Both the position numbers and the translations under genes were made by a program. DNA of 64,000 nt from Bolinopsis microptera (lineage: Eukaryota; Ctenophora; Tentaculata; Lobata; Bolinopsidae): assembly GCF_026151205.1 (NCBI RefSeq), contig NC_087076.1:10828902-10892901 (forward strand), written 5' to 3'. Positions 11,815-21,380 of this stretch are shown here, one piece after another (position 1 is the stretch's first letter; every line of letters begins with the position of its first letter). Under the pieces are notes generated by a model. That model worked only from the letters and a program-made list of their open reading frames with translations. It had not been told where the DNA came from and made no database searches.

Positions 11815-11832
11815 TTCTAGAAGATTCTAGAA
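11815..11832 (-). promoter_or_regulatory. Heat-shock element upstream of the pentraxin gene
   Basis: TTCTAGAAGATTCTAGAA fits four alternating, correctly spaced heat-shock factor half-sites (TTCnnGAAnnTTCnnGAA) without a mismatch. It ends about 72 bases before the minus-strand start codon at 11743. Binding by HSF is inferred from the motif only. No TATA box is obvious between it and the gene. Confidence 0.65.
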
Positions 11833-11839
11833 GATGGAG

Positions 11840-13786
11840 ACTTTCTGGAGATGAAGTAAATACTTTAACCGTGAACCTGCACTGAATCGGATAATATTAA
11901 TGTTATCTATCATCGAACAAAGTAGCACGACAAATGTCATACAGCTGGCACAAACCTCAAACCAGATAACTGGGCTGCATATTTTGATGTTCATTCCTTA
12001 ATTCATTTGTTCATTGTTGTTCAGACGTCGTGTAGCCTTCACAACGCTCGTAAGACAAATGAATCTAATTACGGCATTATAGATATATAGGTTTCTTTAG
12101 ATAATAAGGTTTCTACATTGTAAAGTGCCTCTCAATCTGTATTTAAAAACGTTTTATACAGTACTTTGTTTCCAAAATATAAAGTGTGGTAAAATGGATA
12201 AATTATTCCTTTATTACAGTCGAACCTCTTTATACCGTGCCTCTCTATGCCAGGTACCTCGATATGCCATATATTAAGTGATTTTAAGGTACATATATAA
12301 CAAGTTACTAGATAAAATGACTTTTAATGTGACTTAAGTGATTATAAGTTAATGTGAATAAAAAATTGATATAAATAATAAATCCTGATTTGAATTTTGA
12401 GAGTAATTGAATGAAGGTATTTGATTTATTTGCGATATTAGATGAAAATTTATGATCCTATATGACGACATATTAGATATCAGATAAAAAAGATGTGATC
12501 TTGTTTGTGTACATCGATAATTTATGAGGGAGGAGGGACACATTTTCTCAATTTATAAAAACTCCAATGACTAATACAGTTAACCAAAACCTAACTCTTA
12601 GTTCACTAAAAAGATATTTCTCAGATAACTGTTTAGTTTTACCATTCGTAGCTAAGTCATCTGCAGATTGTCTGCACAATAGTCACCCATAATCCTTTTC
12701 TCGCTCATTTTTCGAACAAAACTTTTCGCACTTCCCCGCACTTGTGTGTAGAATCATCACATTGATTATGCCACACCCTACTTTTGAGCTTTGGCGAGTA
12801 TAGTAATTATCGCATTACCATTTGTTACAAGACCAGGGCCCGCGACCAAATTTTTGAGGGGGTCGCGGACTCCGAGTGGAATGTGTAACTTGATAGTCGA
12901 TCAACCATATCACCTTATTAGATTAACAGTTCCGAAAGGTTACCCGTTACCCGGGTATTCTCAATATGACTTGAGGAATCTTACAACTTTATCTTGTATC
13001 ATCTGTCATCACATTGACCTATGATGTTACCCTCACGTCAGATTGTCTTTGATTTTATTTCTAGTCATATCACCCTTGAAATAATTATCAGTGTTCTGTA
13101 TTAAGGCCCCTTCTGTTCTCAACGGTTCCAATTTATTGCTGTACACAGTTGTTTTATTTGTCCAATTTATTCAAACACTCCAACACATTGATCAAGAAAA
13201 ATATTAATTTGGAATGTGCTACTATTTTCTTTGCAGCTTTGAAGACTTGAAATTATCGGGAAGGTTGCGTTGCAAAAAACTCGCTATGTTTCATATCACG
13301 GAAAACTGAAATATTCTTGCTATTTCGCAATAAACTGAGCCAAAATCTGTATTACTATTCACGATTTGCCGCGAAATATGGGAGAAATCTTGATTATACC
13401 ACTTGAACATTGATATATCGAGCACTATTACATTTGACCCACTTAATCCTCAGTAATTATTTCTGCGATTCTTAGTCTATAAGTACAGGGTGTACCACAA
13501 AAAGTGTAACTTTTTTGTATATCATGCTTATTCTTTTTATCAACTGTCACCTAGCCAGTCATTTAAAACTGCTTAAATCTATGTAGTGGATTAATTTAAT
13601 GAGTCTCATGTAATGTTATTGATGTTTCTTTCATTCAAATTTCGTATTGTTTCTGAATAGACTCAGTGAAGACAGATTCTAATGGAAATAAATAGCTGAA
13701 TAACGTATCAACATTTCTACGTCATATTCATATTCTAAAATTATTTGTTATATATTAGTGTTGAAAGTATTAAAACCTAGATATAG
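11840..13786. other. Intergenic region with a possible pogo-like element end
   Basis: No gene is supported. At 12217 the sequence CAGTCGAACCTCTTTATACC resembles the termini of pogo/Tigger-type Tc1-mariner elements (CAGTTGAACCTCTCTATA), but I could not find a matching inverse end. The remainder is unremarkable AT-rich sequence. The right edge is where the duplicated flank of the zinc-finger gene begins. Confidence 0.4.
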
Positions 13787-14065
13787 ATTAAGTAGACGAG
13801 TGTACTTTATTTTCTGTTAAATGCTAAATAAATTTGTGGCTTAATTATCTGGCTTAGTATTTTTGATGATTGGGTTGTTACAAATTATAATCCTATCGTA
13901 ATATAGTTTCAACACGCCAATAAATTTCATAAAATTTCATTCAGGCACTACAACATATAATAGTAATAGGTACCTTCTCGATCCTTTCGAGCTGTACAAA
14001 TAATTTGTATTCTGCTTGCTAAAGACGTTAACAACATAACATTCATTTGATACTTTCGAACAGGA

Positions 14066-15238
14066 ATGTCGGTTCAAAAAACAGAAAAGCTTGAGAAGGT
14101 TGATATCAAAGAGGAGATGACAGATGACCAGCAAGTTAACACTATTCCAACCTGGTTATCATCAGTATGCACTTGTAAATGTGAAAAGGATGCCGAAAAT
14201 AACAATTTGAAAGCTGAACCTGAAGGCGTACCGGTTGATCAGGATGAATTTAAATCAGAACACTTTAAAAGCAAAGTCGGAAACGGTGACGTTGTAAAAA
14301 TGGAAAATGTCAAGATTTTCTGTGGTGCCCTGACTAATAGTAATGCTAAACCTATGGATTGCAAAGAATTTCAGTGTGATAATTGCAATCTTCCGCTCAC
14401 ACCATCAAACACAAGGCTTGCTACAGGAAAGTCCTCATCTTTTCCTGTACATACCGAGCCTGATCGTGGCAATGTGGGTGACGCAATTGGAGAAGCTATT
14501 CTGTCCGCTAAGAAGTCTGCCAAGCTTGCTAACAAACGTCACAAGTGTGCACTGTGTGACTACAGGACTAATATTCCTGGTATGTTAGAAAGACACATAC
14601 GGACACACACTGGAGATAAACCATATTCATGCAGTTTGTGTGAATTTAAATCAAGTAGATCGAGCAGTCTTGCTACTCACATACGGACACACACCGGAGA
14701 GAAACCTTATTCTTGCAATTTGTGTGATTATAAATCGAATCAATCGAGCAGTCTTACTATTCACAAACGGACACACACGGGAGAGAGACCTTATTCGTGC
14801 AGTTTGTGTGATTTTAAATCGATTACAAGGAGCCACCTAGCTATTCACAAATTGAAACACACAGGAGAGAGACCATATGTATGCAGTTTGTGTGATTTTA
14901 AATCAAGTACATCAAGCAGTCTTAATACTCACAAACGGACACATACCGGAGAGAAACCTTATTCATGCAATTTGTGTGATTACAAATCGAATCAATCGAG
15001 CAATCTTGCTAGACACGAGCAGACACATACGGGAGAGAGACATCACCACTGTACTGTCTGTGACTATAAAGCGAGGACAGCTGAAACTTTGAAAAAGCAT
15101 ATGTTGACTCATAGTAGGCAGAATGGCTGTGAATATTGTGACTGTAATCCTAGGTCAAAGGACGCTTTGTTAAAACATATAAGATCGAGGCATATACTAC
15201 CTCACCTAAACAAAGGTCGTAATCATAAAGAAAGTTGA
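14066..15238 (+). CDS. C2H2 zinc-finger protein
   Basis: A single 390-codon frame encodes an acidic N-terminal region of about 155 residues without a known domain, including a cysteine cluster (CTCKCEKD) and [10 protein letters not shown]. About eight C2H2 fingers follow. Six of the links are canonical H-TGEKP/TGERP, so this is a probable sequence-specific DNA-binding transcription factor; the target is unknown. The start is chosen because the bases just before it read TCGAACAG|GA-ATG and the paralogous pseudogene has TTAATCAG|GA-ATG, so a splice acceptor 2 bases before ATG is likely. An upstream exon or a trans-spliced leader would complete the mRNA. Finger sequences are repetitive ([18 protein letters not shown]), indicating local duplication. 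The gene and about 280 bases of upstream flank are duplicated at 15840-16790. Confidence 0.85.
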   Translation: MSVQKTEKLEKVDIKEEMTDDQQVNTIPTWLSSVCTCKCEKDAENNNLKAEPEGVPVDQDEFKSEHFKSKVGNGDVVKMENVKIFCGALTNSNAKPMDCKEFQCDNCNLPLTPSNTRLATGKSSSFPVHTEPDRGNVGDAIGEAILSAKKSAKLANKRHKCALCDYRTNIPGMLERHIRTHTGDKPYSCSLCEFKSSRSSSLATHIRTHTGEKPYSCNLCDYKSNQSSSLTIHKRTHTGERPYSCSLCDFKSITRSHLAIHKLKHTGERPYVCSLCDFKSSTSSSLNTHKRTHTGEKPYSCNLCDYKSNQSSNLARHEQTHTGERHHHCTVCDYKARTAETLKKHMLTHSRQNGCEYCDCNPRSKDALLKHIRSRHILPHLNKGRNHKES

Positions 15239-15839
15239 ATCCCAACAAATTTCTGGAATGGGCCATATATAATGGAATTTTGTTGGTTAATTTATTGATA
15301 GGAATTATTAAAAGCATGTTTGATAGATTTAAGATAGAGTTGTTGAACGAACGCTATAATACGAATATTCAACAATTCGTTATATAAATAATAATAATAA
15401 TTAAGTTGAACTTATTTATTCCATTTAAATTGGTGGTATGGATGCCTTAAATATCACGATATTTTGAAAATATACCAATTCAATCTGAATCAGATACCGT
15501 GAGATTTAATAGAATATGATAACTTAGACTCAGTCAGACTTCAATTAATATATATATATATATATAATTAATGCGAATATATATAATTAATGCGAATATA
15601 TTCGCATTAATTACAAAATCTACATTAAGATATGATTAAACATGAGTTATAAAATTGCAGATGGTATAAATAAACCGTATTAAATCAATTATGGCTCCCA
15701 GAGCTCTACTTTATCCAGTGTGTCGATTTTAAGTCTATTTTTCTATACTGTATCGGCAAAAATTTGGTCGGCTACAATATGAGCGCTAACGACTACGTTC
15801 ATGCTCATAGTTTTTGTTGCTAAACGTTTTTTACCGATC
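15239..15839. other. Spacer between the zinc-finger gene and its pseudogene
   Basis: AT-rich. At about 15545-15615 a TA-dinucleotide run merges into an inverted repeat built from TTAATGCGAATATA and its complement, able to form a cruciform. No gene is seen. Confidence 0.5.
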
Positions 15840-16790
15840 AGTGTAGACGAGAGTACTTTATTTTTCCGTTAATTGCTAAATAAAATTTGTTAGATTAAAC
15901 GTTTAGTATTTTTGATGATTGAGTCGTAACAAATTATAATATTATCGTACTATAGTTTCAACACGGACAATTCATTCTTTCATAAAGTTTCGTTCAGGCA
16001 TTACAACATCCAATAGTAATACTAATACCTTCGCATTCCTTTCGAGCTGTACAAAAAGTTGTTGTTCAATTGTGTTTGCTAAAAACATGAAAAACATTCA
16101 TTCGACATTTTTAATCAGGAATGTCAGTTCAAAAACAGAAATGTTTGAGGGGGTCGATATCAAAGAGGAGATGACAGACGACCAGCAAGTTAGCACTACT
16201 TCAACCTGGTTATCATCAGTATGCACTTGTAAATGTGAGAAGGATGCCGAAAATAACAATTTGAAAGCTGAACCTTAAGGCGTACCGGCAGATCAGGATG
16301 AATTTAATTCAGAACACTTTAAAAGCAAAGTCGCAATCGGTGACCTTTGTAAAAATGGAAGATTTCAAGATTTTCTGTGGTGCCCTGACTAATACTAAAC
16401 CTATGGATTGCAAAGAATTTCAGTGTGATAATTGCAATCTTCCGCTCACACCATCAAACACAAGGCTTGCTACAGGAAAGTCCTCATCTGTTCCTACACC
16501 TACCGAGCCTGATCGTGGCAATTTGGGTGACACTATTGGAGACTAGCCACCCCGTTCGTTAAAAATTCGGCTAAGCTTGCTAACAAACAGCACAAATGTG
16601 CACTGTGTGACTACAGGACTAATATTCCTCGTATTTTAGAAAGACACATACGGACACAAACTGGAGATAAACCATATTTTTGTGTGATCATTAATCAAAA
16701 CCGCGTCGACGAGTCCAACCTACAAGATCGAGCAGCCTTGCTAGACACAAACGGACAGAGGCTGCACGGCTGCGACTTCCAAAGTAAAAG
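15840..16790 (+). pseudogene. Decayed tandem copy of the C2H2 zinc-finger gene
   Basis: The flank from about 15845 matches 13790-14060, and the coding copy begins at 16121 (ATG preceded by ATCAGGA). The first 52 codons follow the parent closely. It then carries an in-frame TAA at 16276-16278, a one-base insertion near 16338 that shifts the frame, another stop at about 16543, and only remnants of one or two fingers. The finger array is lost by about 16790. Identity is high, so inactivation is fairly recent. Residual expression as a non-coding RNA cannot be excluded. Confidence 0.85.
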
Positions 16791-17518
16791 AAATCAGAAA
16801 TAAGGACTTCCAGTTTTTTGCAAAATGCTCGCCTCGTAAAAATAACGTTTTCCCCAGGGGGAAATTTGAGACAACGTAGATTTTGAGTTATTTATCAAAA
16901 GTCTCATTTTGGGCCGATCAAAAGTTTGCAATTTTAACTTTGCAGATTCTTGTCCTCTGATTGGCTGAATTGTGTCACGTGCTGGCTGCTTAAAGATTGG
17001 AATTTGCCACGAATGCTTAATGTCGCGCTTAATGTCGCACGCCAGCTCAAGCCATTTGTTTAAATTAAACCATCTCTTATATGTTATAGCGAGCCCGCTA
17101 ACAGCTACGGTTTTCTGGGGAAGAAATTTAAACGAGTATCTCAGTACCATCCTGCATCCGTCAATTCACAATTAATAAATCAGGTTGTTGTCCCGCTATA
17201 TCTCCAATCGTGTTTATCAGAATCACAAATAAAAAGAGTGAGGTCTTCAAGTAACCGAAGCGAGGATTGAGGTATCCAGGTTGCAGGTAGCTGGGTTTAA
17301 GAGACAAGCGAATATAACAAAAGACAAATAAGCGAAGCTAGACAAAAGCGAATAGAACAAAAGACTGAAAAGCGTGAAGCAATTACTGCAAAATAATTTC
17401 ATATGTCATAGTGGGCTTGATTTTGTTTAAAAAATAATACTATCCAACACAAAAAATTACATTGGCTAGAATTTATTTTCGAAAGTTGATCGGCATTCGT
17501 GATTCGGTTTTCAGCGAA
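16791..17518. other. Intergenic, nothing firm
   Basis: Open frames here (16794-17150 minus, 16972-17175 plus) have no domain content. Around 17300-17390 short words such as AGCGAA and CAAAAGAC recur, as in degraded simple repeat. No gene is supported. Confidence 0.4.
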
Positions 17519-17636
17519 ATGTTTGCTCTAACCGGAGCCCGGGAGCCCTTGTGCTTTGCGCTTTGCTCTAACCAGAGCTCTGGTTAGAGCAAAGCGCAAA
17601 GCACAAGGGTTCCCGGGCTCCGGTTAGAGCAAACAT
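17519..17636. repeat. Nearly perfect palindrome, 59-bp arms, no spacer
   Basis: Arms 17519-17577 and 17578-17636 are inverse copies with one mismatch (position 17544), centred on GAG|CTC. It could extrude as a cruciform. It abuts a second palindrome. Confidence 0.9.
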
Positions 17637-17668
17637 CGTGAATCAAGGGCTAGCCCTTGATTCACGAT
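17635..17668. repeat. Perfect 34-bp palindrome
   Basis: Symmetric around 17651/17652 (GGGCT|AGCCC at the centre) with no mismatch. It overlaps the end of the larger palindrome by two bases and is followed directly by the GC-rich repeat R1. Confidence 0.9.
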
Positions 17669-17786
17669 GTCAATCCTTCGCAGCTCGGCGAGGCCCAGTG
17701 GTGCATTTTGCCGATCTACCGAAGGTTGAGAGAAGAATTATTTGATGTGCGGCGCGGCCCAATAGTGCATCGCGCTACAACCAGAG
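17667..17786 (+). repeat. GC-rich repeat R1
   Basis: It begins GATGTCAATCC and shares the ordered words GCAGCTCGGCG, GCCGATCTA, GCGGCGCGGC and GCATCGCGCTACAA with R2 at 18609-18733, at moderate divergence. It is GC-rich against an AT-rich background. A short interspersed element is possible, but no RNA polymerase III box could be confirmed. Confidence 0.6.
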
Positions 17787-18587
17787 CCCTAGCGCTTGCA
17801 GTATATAGCTATAGCGCGCGCCCACCTAACGGCGACACAGGAAGGTTTTGTCACATTGCACATCGACCAACTTTTGGCACCACAAATCTTGGTATCATTT
17901 CTGATGCTGCGCGCGAAGTGTTAATAATATTTAATTAGATCCGTGTATTATAAAATCAGTGAACATGACAATACTTTCTCATTTGATTACAGTTTTTGGA
18001 GGGAATTATTTTTATTTATATTGGATTGTAGTTTTGAAGTTCACCTAACCATGTGCTTTTGCGCCACTGCGCCGAGAGGGCGGAGGTAGGCGCGCGCCAC
18101 TGCAAGCACTTTATTTGACAAATCTTCTTTATTTCTTTGTCTGTTGCTTGTCGCGCTTGTAGCGTGATGCGTTACTGGGACGCGCCGCGCACTCAATTAT
18201 GCTTCTCGCAACCACAACCTCACTTACAATTAAAGTTAACATTTGCAATTTGTTAGAGGTTTCCAAAATGTTAATTATCTTTAATTTTGATAGCAATTTT
18301 GTATTGTCACCACTAGCTGAGTCAACTTTTTAGCTCCGAAAAGTTTTTCAGTTGTACACTCGAGGGAGAGGATTGAGAAGTAAGAATGTAGTACAATATG
18401 TAAATACAATAAACTTAAAGCACAATGACATTTAACATAATTCATTATTGCTGTCATTAAATAATTAAAATTTCATGTTTCGTTAAATTGGCAAGCGGTT
18501 TTCCGTATAAGTTACTGCTTTTAAATACTTTAAATATACAAAGCACAAAGCACAAAGGAGTACTCGTCACGTATGGTCCTGTACTTA
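17787..18587. other. Region between R1 and R2 with an inverted R fragment
   Basis: Position 18155-18197 is an inverse partial match to the right half of R2 (TTGTAGCGTGATGCGTTACT). The rest is non-coding and AT-rich. Confidence 0.5.
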
Positions 18588-18589
18588 AA

Positions 18590-18733
18590 TCGTCAATTAT
18601 TAATTGACGATGTCAATTCATGGCAGCTCGGCGCGGCACAGTAGCGCATCTCGCCGATCTAGCCAGGAGAGATGTCGCTGTGAGAAGCCTTATTGAGTGC
18701 GCGGCGCGGCACAGTAACGCATCGCGCTACAAG
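18590..18733 (+). repeat. GC-rich repeat R2 with its own leading palindrome
   Basis: A 21-bp palindrome (TCGTCAATTA, one central base, then its inverse, 18590-18610) leads straight into GATGTCAATTC and the R-type body. As in R1, a palindrome precedes the repeat, although the palindrome sequences differ. Words similar to AAAGCACAAAGCACAA also precede both. Confidence 0.6.
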
Positions 18734-18889
18734 TCAATTAGTGATTTCTCTCCGTGGAGACAGAGGTGCAAGAAAAAACATTGTTGATATAAACAGTCTA
18801 GATCTTAACTTGGAGCCACAAGGCCAAGGGTAATTTTTGATTGTTAAGGGAATTTTTTGAATTCTTTAAGGGTTGATTTTATATAGGGT

Positions 18890-18920
18890 CATTGCTATAT
18901 TATGTGTATATTGTTTGAAT
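18890..18920. repeat. 31-bp copy of the dispersed-repeat core
   Basis: Same sequence as 24452-24482 and nearly as about 97-127. The first two lie on either side of the retrotransposon cluster, as direct repeats 5.5 kb apart. Confidence 0.6.
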
Positions 18921-19057
18921 AATTTTATATAAAATATTTGAAATGGTTTTTTTAGTACACATAATTTACATTTACTGAAGGGGACGATTCAGGGGACAGG
19001 GCTCTAATTAATTCTATAGCTATGGTAAAGTGGTGTGTTCCTAGAAAAAAGTGATCA

Positions 19058-20770
19058 ATGAATAATATAACTGTTTTATCAATAACCCTTTATCACTGTT
19101 TTTATCATTCGACTGAGTCAACCATAGGTGAGTATTCACATAGAAATTATGACATGGTCAAGAGGAATTTTTCACAGTTCCTAAACTTAAACCTCTATCT
19201 GCACTTTAATTTTAGTACGTTGTGCCACTATGACCCTCTAAAGAACCACTACCAAAAGCCAGCAGACCTGATCATTAATATTACCGAGGACCACTACCAA
19301 CTTAAGTCTGAGGAAGGTTCAACTCAGGGAGATGTAGCAGCAATGGCATTCTTTGCGTTAGGGATCAAGCCTCTAGTAGATGACCTAGCCACAGCCTCCA
19401 AGCCCAGTGTTTGCAAACAGTCTTGGTATGCAGACGACAGTAGTGCTGGTGGAAAGATAGAAGGTATTAAGATATGGTGGGATACGCTGTTGGAGCAAGG
19501 ACCAAAGTATGGATACTACCCAAAAGCCAGTAAGACCGTCCTGATTGTGAAGAATAGCGAGGACCTAGATCTTGCGCAGAAAGTATTCTCAGGCACTGGT
19601 ATTAAAATCGAGTCTGAAGGAGAACGCCATTTGGGTGCAGCAATTGGCAGCGAAGCTTTTAAGAACAAATATGTCTCAGATAAAGTCCATAAATGGTGTC
19701 AGGACATTAAGCTGTTGTCATCAATTGCTGTTGAGGAGCCCCAAGCTGCTTTAACTGCATATACTAAGGGAATTTGTCACCGGTGGACGTTCATTCAGAG
19801 GACCATCCCGGGTATAAGTCACTTGTTTCAACCATTGGAGGATTGCATCAGAACAGATTTTATTCCAGCAATCTTGGGTAAGAACGTATCAGACTTGGAC
19901 CGCTCCATATTTGCATTGCCAGTCAGACATGGTGGCCTAGGTATCTCCAACCCAGTTGAAAACTGCAATAGAGAATTCACAGCCTCAGTCACCATCACAA
20001 AAGACCTCACAGACCTGATTATCAACCAGCAAAACACCCTTGAACATTACAACATGTCAATTCAAAATGACACTATAAAAAGTCTCAAGGCAATCAAGGA
20101 GAAACACTTATTTACGGTTAGCAAATCAATAGAGGACAGTGTAAGAGATCCCAACCTAAAGAGATCTCTCCAGTTCATCAAAGAGAAAGGTTCAGGATGT
20201 TGGCTTACTGCACTTCCATTGAAGAGATTTGGCTACTCCCTGAACAAGATTGAGTTCCGTGATGCTCTTTACTTGCGTTATGGTTGGGAGATCCCTAACA
20301 CCCCATTTCACTGTGCTTGTGGAGAGAGAAATGATGTGAATCACACACTTATATGCAAGAAAGGTGGCTATGTTTCTATGAGACACAACAACATCCGCGA
20401 TCTAAATGCAGAGCTGCAGCGTGAAGTATGCAGAGATGTAGTGACTGAGCCAGCATTGATACCCCTTGATAATGAAGAAATTGTTGGTACCAATGCTGAT
20501 AGAGCTGCACCTGATGTATCCTCACGAGGTCTCTGGAGCACATTTGAACGAACATTCTTTGATGTCTGTGTTACCCACCCCAACTCACCCACATATGACA
20601 AAAAAGATATGGAACAGATCTATAAAGCTCATGAAATGAGGAAAATGAAAAAGTACAACAACAGAATCATCCAGGTGGAAAAAGGCACCTTTACCCCACT
20701 TATATACTCAACAAATCAATTAAACAAATTTAATCAATTAAACAAATAATCAATTAAACAAATAATCAAA
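19058..20770 (+). mobile_element. 5'-truncated retrotransposon with reverse transcriptase and possible restriction-like endonuclease
   Basis: A 563-codon frame is open from 19058 to 20749. Recognisable reverse transcriptase sequence starts near residue 90 with EEGSTQGD, followed by the catalytic WYADDSSA box; the fingers and the first catalytic aspartate are missing, so the copy is truncated. Downstream is a thumb-like region, then CxC...H...C cysteines (HCACGERNDVNHTLICKKGG) and a PDV...FDVCV stretch, which suggests a zinc knuckle and a restriction-like nuclease as in R2- or Utopia-type non-LTR elements. That assignment is tentative. The 3' end carries tandem AATTAAACAAAT-like units to about 20770, as many non-LTR elements do. 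It is not expected to move by itself. Confidence 0.7.
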
Positions 20771-21380
20771 GTTTTAGCACATTTTACAGCATAAAATTTA
20801 AACAAATGAAAACATATAATGCTCTTAGTGGTAAATGGCCGTTTGTTCTGAGCTGTATGATTTTTTGACAATCAACTAGCGGGGCAAGGAATGTACTGGC
20901 TGGTAGCTTTTGTACACACCAGAACGCTAGTCTGGTTGATTAGTGACCAAATTAGAGGCGTTGATGGGAAGGCATTATAATTTGTGGGTGTAAGAGGGAA
21001 TATTTGGCATGCATTATTCTAGCAGCTATTTTGTAACAAATGGTCTTTACGATTATTAAGGACGGTAAGTATTTTGGGTGTTCAATACTAAATCATGGCT
21101 AAATGTCTAAGTGGGGGTTTAAATTTAAGGGAGAAAAAGAAATGAATATTGGGTTATAATATTAATCATAGAAGTCAACCCTGATATAACTATTGTACTA
21201 AAAATTTGATCATAATGCTTAGGGTCTTTATTAGAATTCAAATTGGATACAAAAATAGGATCTCTTTACACTACACTTACTCACTCACACATCACATTTA
21301 ACTTGACAGAGGAATACGCTGGCAGAGTAAGTCGATTTGGTCATGAAATTTTGGAGGTCAGGTGGAATCCCTGCAGGAGC
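20771..21380. other. Spacer between the two retrotransposon remnants
   Basis: No gene is seen. The right part is probably the 3' untranslated tail of the minus-strand LINE that ends its frame at 21381. No clear poly(A) or target-site duplication was found to fix the boundary. Confidence 0.4.

Noticed and set aside
17657-17938. 93-codon frame over repeat R1
   Set aside because: GC-rich repeat sequence with few stops; R2 does not preserve the frame.
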